Shown in pieces: positions 1-6,378 of a stretch of 35,870 bases of DNA. Where the stretch lies: contig SVGS01000027.1 in assembly GCA_015056205.1 (NCBI GenBank), forward strand, positions 1 through 35,870, written 5' to 3'. Below the pieces are notes generated by a model. That model was not told the DNA's origin and made no database searches. It worked only from the letters and a program-made list of their open reading frames with translations. How positions within the stretch are numbered: position 1 is the first letter of the stretch; the number at the start of each line of letters is the position of its first letter. The position numbers were made by a program, and so were the translations under genes. The stretch is from Clostridiales bacterium. GTDB lineage: Bacteria > Bacillota > Clostridia > Christensenellales > Aristaeellaceae.

Positions 1-30
1 TACTCGCATGCAATCTGGTAATGTTGCAGA

Positions 31-59
31 CAGGAAAACGGACAGCATGCTGCTGTCCG
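31..59 (-). terminator. Rho-independent terminator after the secreted-protein operon
   Basis: A perfect 9-bp stem (39-47 with 51-59, CGGACAGCA / TGCTGTCCG) with a 3-nt loop is followed on the minus strand by TTTTCC (plus-strand AAAA at 35-38). It lies about 115 bp downstream of the stop of the minus-strand gene ending at 174, so it could end that transcript. The U-run is short, which lowers the confidence. Confidence 0.5.
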
Positions 60-173
60 GCCACCATTAACTTGGTTTTATCGTGGAAGAACCGGGATTT
101 ACAGAAAAAATTTCACAGAGCCGGAAATTCTGGGCCGGGATGAAAACAGCAAGGCTGATAACGAAACCGCCGC

Positions 174-557
174 CTATTTCTTCTCCGCATGAACGCCCAT
201 CCAGATCTCCCAGATGTTCTGCAGCCCTTCGTCACTCACATAGACAAGCGCGTAAAACGGTTTTGCGCCCGGATACACCACAGTCGCGCGGCAGAGAACG
301 CAGTACACGCCATCCTTCTCGCCGAGATAACCAACCGGCTCATAGCCGACCCCAGTCAGGCCGTCCATCGCCTTCTCAAAAATGGCTGTGACCTTCTGCG
401 GCATTTCGATCGTTTCCGGCAGGTTCCAGTCGGCATCCGGTGTGACTGCTTCAGTCTGTGTCTGCTCCTGCGTCCTGGCTGTTTCATCCGCTCCCGCATA
501 TGCCGCCAGTGAAAAGATCAACATAATGGTAAGAACCGCCGCTGCTGTTTTCTTCAT
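174..557 (-). CDS. Small secreted protein of unknown function
   Basis: This gene encodes 127 aa with an N-terminal signal peptide (MKK, then a hydrophobic core to about residue 22, Ala-rich cleavage region AYAGADE). The rest is a Thr/Gln/Glu-rich linker and a compact C-terminal part of about 80 residues (KVTAIFEKAMDGLTGVGYEPVG, then an alternating hydrophobic pattern that suggests beta strands) with two Cys close together. I do not recognise a family. The start is fixed by AGGAGG six nt upstream of the ATG. It starts 23 bp after the stop of the hydrolase-fusion gene, so the two are probably co-transcribed. Its signal peptide is nearly the same in DNA sequence as that of the upstream gene, which points to a duplicated 5' end. 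It probably acts outside the cell membrane. Confidence 0.75.
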   Translation of the reverse strand: MKKTAAAVLTIMLIFSLAAYAGADETARTQEQTQTEAVTPDADWNLPETIEMPQKVTAIFEKAMDGLTGVGYEPVGYLGEKDGVYCVLCRATVVYPGAKPFYALVYVSDEGLQNIWEIWMGVHAEKK

Positions 558-580
558 ATTGCCTCCTGTACTGTCAGCCG

Positions 581-2308
581 TCAGGCCGCTTCGTCCGTTT
601 CCTGTCGGACATATCGATAAATGTATTCTTCTGCCAGCTCATCGATCCGGCCCGTCTCTTTTTCTTCTTCCAGGAATTCATTCACATAACTCAGCAGGTC
701 TTCCGATCCTTTCGGTATCAGAACGCCGAGCTGTCCGTTTGTGAACGGCTCGTAAATCAGAGGGGCGGCAAGCCTCTCATCCTGCCCCACATAGTAGCCT
801 GCCTCCATGATCTCCGTGATCATGACATCCGCTTTCCCGGAAGCAACAAGCCCCGGAATCTCCTGATTGATCTCATGGATGATCAGCGTGGCATCCGGCA
901 GGTTCTCACGGGCGAACTTCTCATTCAGTCCGCCGGGGTTCTCCATCACACGGACTTCCGGATGATTGATGGCTTCCAGGGATGTATATTTCTCTGCGTC
1001 CTCTGCCCGGCACAGAACCGTCTTTCCATTCGCCAGATATCCCTCAGACATCAGCGCCTGCTCTTTTCTGGCGTCCGTGATCGTAATACCGCATATCGCC
1101 AGATCGAATTTTCCGGCCAGAGTATCTTCCATCAGGGTCGGCCAGGATGTTTTCACATACTCTGTCTTCACCCCCAGAGAGGCAGCCAGGTCCTCCGCAA
1201 GCGCCGCGTCAAAACCCACATAGGTGTTCGTCTCCGGATCCAGATAGGACATCGGCAGATAATCTCCTGCAGTACCTACCCGCAGTACACCGTTTTTCCG
1301 GATGGCATATATCACGTTATTTTCTTCGCCCGCTGCCTGTGCGCTGCCAAGAAATCGGATCAGCCTGTCCTGAAAATCGCGATAATACGGCTTTTCAATG
1401 AAGGCCACATGGGACGCTCCTTCGATCACTTCCAGTTCGGAACCGGCCGGAAGGTCGTCAAGGACCGCGTTCACGCGGCTGAAGTCCAGATAGGGATCCT
1501 GATCCCCGCAGATCACAAGCGTGGGGACCGTGATTTTTTTCAGATTAATCAGAGACTGTGTTTTGTCCACACAAATATCCCGTCTACCGCCGTTGGGACT
1601 GGATTCTTTGTCATAATGCCAGGAGCCTGAACAAAGCATTTCAATGACAACAGGATCCGCAATCAGGTAATTGAACGTCCCGTCTTCATTTTTCTGGAAA
1701 TCATCCGCTGCATGCTCCCATGTATTGTGATGGAACGGCTCTGTTACGTCGGCCTTGCCGAGGCCGCTCAGGATGGGCGCAAAAAGGACAAGCCTGTTTA
1801 TATGCCCGGGATGGTTTGAGACAAACCGGCCGGCCGTCACTGTTCCCCAGCTCCAGCCCAGCAGATCGATCTTGTCCTGCCCGGATATTTCACAGATCTT
1901 CTCCACGGCGGCATGGATATCTTCCGCTGCATAATCCGAATCCGGAAGGAAGCCGTCTTCCACTTCCTCTGACTGACCGAATCCCGCGATATCCAGCCGC
2001 CATACAGCATAGCCTTCCCGTGCGAGAAACCGTACCAGGCTGTAATCCTCATAATCGATATCGAACTCGTGGGAAGAATATGTAACGCCGTGGATCAGGA
2101 GGATATTTCTGTCCGGATTCGATCCCGTGACCGACATGCGGTCCAGATGCAGATCGATGCCGTTTCTTTCCAGAGGGTATTCATTATAGCTGTACGAAAC
2201 AGAGGGCTCCGCCGCGCTGCTTTGCTTTTGTGGTTCCTCCCCGGAAGCATACACCGCCAGTAAAAAGATCAATATGACGGCCAAAACCACCGATGCTGTT
2301 TTCTTCAT
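581..2308 (-). CDS. Secreted alpha/beta hydrolase fused to a PheC-like solute-binding/dehydratase domain
   Basis: This 575-aa protein carries a signal peptide (residues 1-23) and two unrelated domains. Residues about 45-320 are an alpha/beta hydrolase: oxyanion motif LLIHG (71-74), nucleophile elbow GWSWG with Ser153, acid GDQD (probably Asp271) and catalytic His300 in GASH. Residues about 331-575 belong to the SBP_bac_3 fold and align with cyclohexadienyl dehydratase (PheC): VLRVGTAGDYLPMSY, KTSWPTLMEDTLAGKFDLA, then NPGGLNEKFARENL and ADVMITEIMEA. The last motif keeps the Glu (about residue 502) that, from memory, is the catalytic acid in Pseudomonas PheC. Each domain looks intact. The combination suggests ester, amide or lactone cleavage coupled to binding, or to dehydration, of a small acid outside the cell. 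That role is inferred. A simple solute-binding role for the C-terminal half remains possible. The start follows a GGAGA about six nt upstream. Confidence 0.85.
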   Translation of the reverse strand: MKKTASVVLAVILIFLLAVYASGEEPQKQSSAAEPSVSYSYNEYPLERNGIDLHLDRMSVTGSNPDRNILLIHGVTYSSHEFDIDYEDYSLVRFLAREGYAVWRLDIAGFGQSEEVEDGFLPDSDYAAEDIHAAVEKICEISGQDKIDLLGWSWGTVTAGRFVSNHPGHINRLVLFAPILSGLGKADVTEPFHHNTWEHAADDFQKNEDGTFNYLIADPVVIEMLCSGSWHYDKESSPNGGRRDICVDKTQSLINLKKITVPTLVICGDQDPYLDFSRVNAVLDDLPAGSELEVIEGASHVAFIEKPYYRDFQDRLIRFLGSAQAAGEENNVIYAIRKNGVLRVGTAGDYLPMSYLDPETNTYVGFDAALAEDLAASLGVKTEYVKTSWPTLMEDTLAGKFDLAICGITITDARKEQALMSEGYLANGKTVLCRAEDAEKYTSLEAINHPEVRVMENPGGLNEKFARENLPDATLIIHEINQEIPGLVASGKADVMITEIMEAGYYVGQDERLAAPLIYEPFTNGQLGVLIPKGSEDLLSYVNEFLEEEKETGRIDELAEEYIYRYVRQETDEAA

Positions 2309-2388
2309 ATCCGATCTCCACTTCCTTCATGATATACGTCTTTTCTGCGCCTCTATTGTACAGAAATTCACGGGAAGAATCAACCGAA

Positions 2389-2457
2389 CCGAATCATTTT
2401 CGATGTGCCATCTGAGCTTTACCGTCCTGCTCAGACGGCACATCGAAAATGATTCGG
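2389..2457. repeat. 29-bp near-perfect inverted repeat (long hairpin)
   Basis: The arms 2389-2417 and 2429-2457 are complementary over 29 bp with one mismatch and enclose an 11-nt loop. The mismatch is a G-U wobble if transcribed from the minus strand and an A-C mismatch on the plus strand. The hairpin lies between the divergent promoters of the hydrolase-fusion gene and the GNAT gene. Neither side has a convincing U-run, so it is not a typical terminator; a MITE-like remnant or a structured RNA is possible. Confidence 0.8.
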
Positions 2458-2470
2458 AAACAAAAAAGCG

Positions 2471-2499
2471 TTGATCAACAGGCTGGAATGTGATACGAT
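2471..2499 (+). promoter_or_regulatory. Candidate sigma-70 promoter of the GNAT gene
   Basis: TTGATC (2471-2476) and TACGAT (2494-2499) are separated by 17 bp, directly after the long hairpin. A transcript starting here would have an untranslated leader of about 105 nt before the GNAT start. Confidence 0.45.
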
Positions 2500-2612
2500 T
2501 CTAAGTTATTGATATCCATAAGCATTCGGAAGAATGGGTCAGAAAAGGATGGGAAGCTGTTAAGGAAAACAGAACGGACGCTTGAAAACTGTTCTGGGGA
2601 GTGAATAAACAG

Positions 2613-3194
2613 ATGAGCATTCAGTGCCGGAGAGCGAATCATACCTTATCGGAAAGACAGCTGCAGGAAATAGCGGGCCTGATCTATGATACGGATCTGC
2701 ACATTTATCCCGCCATGTTCAAAGACAGGAAGGAAGCGGAGCTGATTATTCCCAGGATGATCCGGTCTGAGGATCAGATATTCAGAACAGAGAATCTGTT
2801 CATCGCCGTGGATGGGAAGGAAATCGTCGGCGTTCTTTTGTGGAAACGGGGTCCCGTGCAGTGGAATACGTCCGTGTATGAAAAATGCGGCGGGAATTCC
2901 GAGCACATTGTCAGGGTAGTGCGTGAATACTACAATTTGCTGGCTGAAACAGCGGTCAATACGGCGACGATGATCAGGATCAGCGTCCGGAAGGATATGC
3001 AGGGAAACGGTATCGGCAGTCTGCTGATGGATACGTTTATGCGGGAGGAACCCGGTCCGTATGAGTTGTATGTTCTGATGGATCATACGGACGAGGTTCG
3101 CTTTTTCAAAGAGAAGGGCTTCAGTGTCAGGGAAACAAGGCCCGGGTTCAGTCTGGATTACAGCGCGTATCCGTGCTTCTGGATGGTAAAGTAA
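2613..3194 (+). CDS. GNAT family N-acetyltransferase
   Basis: The product is about 193 aa and belongs to the Gcn5-related acetyltransferase superfamily, which moves an acetyl group from acetyl-CoA to an amine. The central beta strand (FIAVDGKEIVGVLLW) is followed by the acetyl-CoA loop VRKDMQGNGIGSLLMDTF, which fits the Q/RxxGxG/A signature, and a C-terminal motif typical of the fold (YELYVLMDHTDEVRFFKEKGF). The substrate cannot be told. I prefer ATG 2613, which has GGGGAG 11 nt upstream; an in-frame GTG at 2601 overlaps that ribosome site. It is a single-gene unit, divergent from the secreted-protein operon. Confidence 0.85.
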   Translation: MSIQCRRANHTLSERQLQEIAGLIYDTDLHIYPAMFKDRKEAELIIPRMIRSEDQIFRTENLFIAVDGKEIVGVLLWKRGPVQWNTSVYEKCGGNSEHIVRVVREYYNLLAETAVNTATMIRISVRKDMQGNGIGSLLMDTFMREEPGPYELYVLMDHTDEVRFFKEKGFSVRETRPGFSLDYSAYPCFWMVK

Positions 3195-3316
3195 TTGATC
3201 ACCTCCATTATTGCGCAATAATTGCATCATAATAATGTCTCGGTATAAAGCTGCTTCATGGAACGGGTAATCGGTTGGAAAATGGATCTGAAAACTGCAA
3301 ATAACAAAAGACCGTA

Positions 3317-3345
3317 GGATGCTGAAAAAAATCAGCATCCTATTT
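3317..3345 (+). terminator. Possible weak terminator hairpin
   Basis: A perfect 9-bp stem (3317-3325 / 3332-3340, GGATGCTGA / TCAGCATCC) with an A6 loop is followed by TATTT. It is about 120 bp after the GNAT stop. The stem is only moderately GC-rich and the U-run is interrupted, so termination is uncertain. Confidence 0.35.
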
Positions 3346-3362
3346 GATGGAATGCAAATTAC

Positions 3363-3436
3363 ACGCGTGTAAGTTTGTCAACCGTTATCTTAGCACGCGT
3401 GTAAGTTTGTGTAAGTTTAGTTCGCGTGTGAATTTG
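3363..3436. repeat. Short direct repeats carrying CACGCGTG palindromes
   Basis: ACGCGTGTAAGTTTGT occurs at 3363-3378 and 3395-3410, a partial GTAAGTTTAG follows at 3411-3420, and a diverged CGCGTGTGAATTTG at 3423-3436. Each full copy holds a CGCGTG palindromic core. The unit size and spacing (32 and 27 bp) suit protein-binding sites, but no gene starts close by. Confidence 0.55.
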
Positions 3437-3882
3437 CTTCAATAGACCGTCATGATATCAAGAGTAAAATTATTATCGCCAATATTTTTTCATTATTCAA
3501 CAACACAGGAATACGAAATAGCCTCATCAATTTGATACATGATTATGGTGAGGAGGCAAGTGTTCCCGCGGGGCATTAGTGCCGATCATGCTTCACATGG
3601 TGAATGTACAGTCAACTGGAGAGAGCCTGCTGCCTCTGCTCAAGTTTATCGAGCAGTACAGCATACAGTCGTGCCAGGAAACTGGAAGGGCAGCAGGCAG
3701 TCGGACAGTTCCATAGTACTAATGATGAAGGGTAATGCCTTCGGAAGGAAGGAAACTGTGGGTGGCAATATTCTCGGAGGAAATCTGTTCGGATACTCAG
3801 TGATCCGTAAGAGCAGGAAAACGAATTCCGAGAAGAAAACTGACGGGTACACAGAGATCCGACAGATGATCCGCCACCTGGG

Positions 3883-3950
3883 GAGCCCGGTACGGGAAAG
3901 CTGTACGCCGGGATCTACTGGGGGCGTGCCCCGCAAGGGGCACGTCTACC
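3883..3950 (+). ncRNA. Group II intron domain V and VI hairpins, copy 1
   Basis: Domain V-like: GAGCCCGG (3883-3890) ... GGGAAAG ... CCGGGATC (to 3915), a 33-nt hairpin with a GAAA tetraloop and the AGC triad near its 5' base. Domain VI-like: CGTGCCCC (3925-3932), loop GCAA, GGGGCACG (3937-3944), then TCTACC, which resembles the CUACY 3' end of bacterial introns. Copy 1 keeps both hairpins. The pairing opposite the AGC triad is imperfect (a G-A opposition). Confidence 0.6.
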
Positions 3951-3956
3951 AACCAA

Positions 3957-4012
3957 AGCTGCACGCTGGGTTCCGTGGGGGGCAAGTTTCGTAAGGAGCT
4001 TGTCTACCCGAC
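3957..4012 (+). ncRNA. Group II intron 3' end, truncated copy 2
   Basis: AGCTGCACGCTGGGTTC (3957-3973) matches only the 3' half of a domain V. It is followed by a domain VI-like stem CAAGTTTC (3983-3990), loop GTAA, GGAGCTTG (3995-4002), fully paired with G-U wobbles, and then TCTACCCGAC. It differs in sequence from copy 1, so it is a separate intron remnant or an older duplication, not a recent tandem copy. Confidence 0.5.
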
Positions 4013-4372
4013 AGTTGTTTTATACAAGATGTTGTGGGTTAAGAAGACATGCTCGGGTACGGAAAAGCCCCTCATGAGTGAGGGGGTTGGGGGTGTTGAT
4101 TAGCCTACGGCGTTGTCTTGATTTTCTCATAGGAGAAGGAAAAAAGTAAGGGGGTACATTTTACAGGGCACCGCGCTCCTTGGCTTCCTCCGGATCTGCT
4201 TTTCCGCCGTCTCCCGGGTGAAGCCCGGCAGGAAAAGGAAAAATGCACCCAACAGGCGGAGGGCGTGGTCTCCGGCTTCCTGCGCCGATCCACAATGATT
4301 TGGATATAGGGTAAGAGTTGCCGGCGAATCTGTCGCTGCCATGCTTCGCGTACTGCTCTGCGTATTGCGGTC
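4013..4372. other. Gene-poor stretch after the intron remnants
   Basis: No convincing gene is seen on either strand. A 7-bp hairpin at 4068-4085 (CCCCTCA / TGAGGGG) is followed on the minus strand by CTTTTCC and could be a weak minus-strand terminator; some group II introns insert beside such hairpins. The rest has no recognisable features. Confidence 0.5.
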
Positions 4373-4401
4373 TTGAGCCATCCTTTTATTTATGGTAAAA
4401 T
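4373..4401 (+). promoter_or_regulatory. Candidate dinB promoter
   Basis: TTGAGC (4373-4378) and TAAAAT (4396-4401) are separated by exactly 17 bp. It lies about 245 bp before dinB, with the LexA-like palindrome between it and the gene. Confidence 0.45.
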
Positions 4402-4459
4402 GACTGTTGATTTTCAAAAGCGCATGATCTGCCGTGTCCCGGCTGTCTTCCGGATGAAA

Positions 4460-4473
4460 GGAACTTCTGTTCC
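4460..4473. promoter_or_regulatory. LexA (DinR)-like SOS operator upstream of dinB
   Basis: GGAACTTCTGTTCC is a 14-bp sequence with perfect GGAAC/GTTCC half sites and fits the Gram-positive LexA core GAAC-N4-GTTC. It lies upstream of a translesion polymerase gene, a common SOS target. It is 186 bp from the start codon, which is far for a classical operator, so either the leader is long or a nearer promoter was missed. Confidence 0.55.
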
Positions 4474-4645
4474 GGCGGAGCCTGCTGCCGGCTGGATACC
4501 CCGGCCTCGGTGAAGGTCTGTTCTCGCTTTTCTGTCCGGGCTGTTTCCAGGGATGAATGTAACTGCCCACGGGCAGGTCAGGGACGGGGAGATGAATGCC
4601 GGGATCGTCAGCCCGTCGGATATTACGGCAGAAGGAGGATAACAA

Positions 4646-5860
4646 GTGTCCCAGATCATCATTCATGTGGATATGGATGCTTTTTATGCCTCCGTGGAAA
4701 TGCGGGATGATCCTTCTCTGCGCGGTAAGCCGCTGATCATCGGCTCCCTGCCTCATGAGCGGGGCGTAGTTGCCACCTGCAGCTATGAAGCGCGAAAATA
4801 CGGCATTCACTCCGCCATGAATATCAAGGAAGCGTACCGCCTGTGTCCGAACGGCGTGTATATGCATCCCAACTTTGATAAATACAGGGCTGTATCGGAT
4901 CAGCTGCATCAGATATGGAATGAATATGCATCCGCCACGGAAAGCATCGCCCTGGATGAAGCGTATCTGGACGCGACTGAAAAAGCAGGGAGCTGGGAGA
5001 ACGCCTGCGCTTTTGCTCATACCATCAAGCGCAGAACCAGGGAGGAATTGGGGCTTACCTGTTCGGTGGGAGTGGCTTATTCCAAAACGGCCGCAAAGAC
5101 CGCCAGCGAAGAAAAGAAGCCGGACGGTTATTTTGAGATTCCTACGGAAGAAGCTTTTGTAAACCTGATTCTGAATCGGGATGTGCAGGTCCTGTATACC
5201 GTGGGCAAAAAGACGGCGGAGAAGCTGAACCGTTCCGGCATCCGTACCGTGCGGGATATTCAGACAAGACAGGACGAGGTCATCCGTCTGCTGGGCAGGC
5301 AGGGGCAATGGATCGTGCAGCAGGCCCTGGGCAAGGATGATCGGAAAGTCGTTGCCTACAGGCCGGAGGAAGCCAAATCCATCAGCAGGGAGCTGACCTT
5401 TCAGGAAGATGTAGAGGATTTTGACTTTCTGAAGGATGTATTGGTGCTTTTGTCTCTCAGCGTGGAAAAAAGAGCCGAGCGGGTGGGACTGTATGGCGAG
5501 GGGGTACACCTGAAAATCACCTATTCCGACATGAAAACCATCACCCGCTCCAGGCTCACCGCGTCTACGCGCTCAGCAGCTGCGATTATGCGGGAAGCAG
5601 CCCGGCTGCTGGAACAGGTGCAGAAGCGCCCGGTCCGTCTGATTGGTGTGGGGATTTATCATATGACGGGAGAAATGTATCGTCAGGTCCATTTTGATGA
5701 TTTGCTGCGGGAACCGTCCACGGAGAAACAGGATCCCCTTCAGGAAGACCTGGAGCGGCTTCACCGGCGGTACGGACTGGATTTTGCCGGCAATCTGGAC
5801 AAGATCTTTCACGGGGAAACACTCTATAAAACGGTAGAGTACATGCGAAAGCACAAATAA
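4646..5860 (+). CDS. dinB: DNA polymerase IV (Y-family translesion polymerase)
   Basis: This gene encodes 404 aa, a normal length for DinB. The palm/finger domain has HVDMDAFYASVE with Asp9 and the catalytic pair Asp104-Glu105 in ALDEAYLD; steric and fold motifs follow (CSYEARKYGIHSAM, CSVGVAYSKTAAKTASEEKKPDG). The thumb carries a helix-hairpin-helix-like segment (LYTVGKKTAEKLNRSGIRTV), and the C-terminal third is the little-finger domain (SRELTF...). It copies past damaged template bases with low fidelity. The start is a GTG with AAGGAGG 8 nt upstream. I see no obvious clamp-binding pentapeptide at the very C-terminus, which ends in YMRKHK. It is monocistronic and ends at a bidirectional terminator. 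SOS control is suggested by the palindrome at 4460. Confidence 0.95.
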   Translation: MSQIIIHVDMDAFYASVEMRDDPSLRGKPLIIGSLPHERGVVATCSYEARKYGIHSAMNIKEAYRLCPNGVYMHPNFDKYRAVSDQLHQIWNEYASATESIALDEAYLDATEKAGSWENACAFAHTIKRRTREELGLTCSVGVAYSKTAAKTASEEKKPDGYFEIPTEEAFVNLILNRDVQVLYTVGKKTAEKLNRSGIRTVRDIQTRQDEVIRLLGRQGQWIVQQALGKDDRKVVAYRPEEAKSISRELTFQEDVEDFDFLKDVLVLLSLSVEKRAERVGLYGEGVHLKITYSDMKTITRSRLTASTRSAAAIMREAARLLEQVQKRPVRLIGVGIYHMTGEMYRQVHFDDLLREPSTEKQDPLQEDLERLHRRYGLDFAGNLDKIFHGETLYKTVEYMRKHK

Positions 5861-5861
5861 A

Positions 5862-5895
5862 GACACAGGGGACGAACCCCCCTGTGTCCTTTATT
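5862..5895. terminator. Bidirectional terminator between dinB and the small peptide gene
   Basis: A 10-bp perfect stem (GACACAGGGG 5862-5871 / CCCCTGTGTC 5879-5888) with a 7-nt loop is followed by CTTTATTT on the plus strand and TTTATTTG on the minus strand. It separates two convergent genes. Its ACAGGGGACG core is shared with hairpins at 15,214 and 24,823. Confidence 0.75.
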
Positions 5896-6097
5896 TATAC
5901 AGCTTACCTTTCGCTTTTTTCGAATGAGGGTTATCAAGGTCTGGTACTTTCGTGATGTCATTCCTGGTGGAATCGTCCAGCTGCTCATTACTGTTTTCCA
6001 TCATTCTTCTTGCGATCTCATTCCAGTCTTCTCCGGCACCGCCCGAGACATACTTCAATGACTCATCATCAAGTTTGCATTTTTCCAGGTCTTTCAT
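5891..6097 (-). CDS. Double-glycine leader peptide (bacteriocin/RiPP-like precursor)
   Basis: The product is 68 aa. Its first 20 residues, ending LDDESLKYVSGG, match the double-glycine leader type (conserved L-x-E-E/S-L-x-x-V-x-G-G) that is cut off during export by C39-peptidase ABC transporters. The predicted mature part (residues 21-68) is highly charged, rich in Asp/Asn and Lys, and has no Cys, so a lanthipeptide or disulfide bacteriocin is unlikely. AGGAGGG 6 nt before the ATG gives a very strong start. No transporter, immunity gene or modification enzyme is seen nearby, so the peptide is an orphan and may be exported by a system encoded elsewhere. A signalling peptide is another possibility. 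Confidence 0.65.
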   Translation of the reverse strand: MKDLEKCKLDDESLKYVSGGAGEDWNEIARRMMENSNEQLDDSTRNDITKVPDLDNPHSKKAKGKLYK

Positions 6098-6230
6098 TTT
6101 ATACCCTCCTTTTTTCGGTATTTTCCATTTTGATCTGTCCTCTCATATTGAAATCGACCTTTGTATCCCTTGATACGTACAGGATGCCGCCGCCGGTAGT
6201 GAGAAAACAGGAAACCGTCCGAAATAATTT

Positions 6231-6252
6231 ACTTGCAAAAGGTAATGCAAGT
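6231..6252. repeat. Small inverted repeat in the divergent intergenic region
   Basis: ACTTGCA (6231-6237) and TGCAAGT (6246-6252) form a perfect 7-bp inverted repeat with an 8-nt spacer, about 45 bp before the symporter promoter. It may be a regulator site; there is no other evidence. Confidence 0.35.
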
Positions 6253-6297
6253 GCCGGGTTGCGTTAACTTGCGTTTACTCTTTCAATTCGGCTGCTC

Positions 6298-6326
6298 TTT
6301 AACTTTTGCGCGGGATATGATATATA
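6298..6326 (+). promoter_or_regulatory. Candidate promoter of the symporter gene
   Basis: TTTAAC (6298-6303) and TATATA (6321-6326) are separated by 17 bp, with TATGA just before the -10. The symporter start lies about 50 bp downstream. Confidence 0.4.
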
Positions 6327-6378
6327 CATGCAGGAGACGCCGTGCGGACGGCACGGAATGAAGGGGGAAGCTGAAAAC

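Larger units (their letters stand above)
3668..4012 (+). mobile_element. Degenerate group II intron remnant(s), intron protein almost wholly deleted
   Basis: The plus-strand frame from 3668 reads VVPGNWKGSRQSDSSIVL and then MMKGNAFGRKE, which resembles the RQSDxxIVxMKxGNAxGxKE start of many bacterial group II intron reverse transcriptases/maturases. Only about 30 residues remain. Within 130 bp the sequence reaches domain V- and domain VI-like hairpins (3883-3950), where 1.2 kb or more of reverse transcriptase would be expected. A second, truncated 3' end (3957-4012) follows. The element is therefore non-coding, and self-mobility is lost. The 5' boundary is not visible; the AT-rich DNA before 3668 may hold part of domain I. 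Confidence 0.6.

Noticed and set aside
2389..2457. 29-bp inverted repeat as a classical terminator or integron attC site
   Set aside because: No U-run on either side for a terminator, and no RYYYAAC/GTTRRRY core of an attC site or any integrase nearby.
2646..3338. Minus-strand frame of 230 codons opposite the GNAT gene
   Set aside because: No domain; the plus strand has the acetyl-CoA motif QGNGIG and a ribosome site.
3363..3436. CRISPR-like array
   Set aside because: Only two full repeat copies, 16 bp long with a 16-bp gap and palindromic core; no cas gene and no regular spacers.
4127..5509. Minus-strand frame of 460 codons opposite dinB
   Set aside because: Lies opposite the conserved catalytic region of dinB, low-complexity, no start signal.
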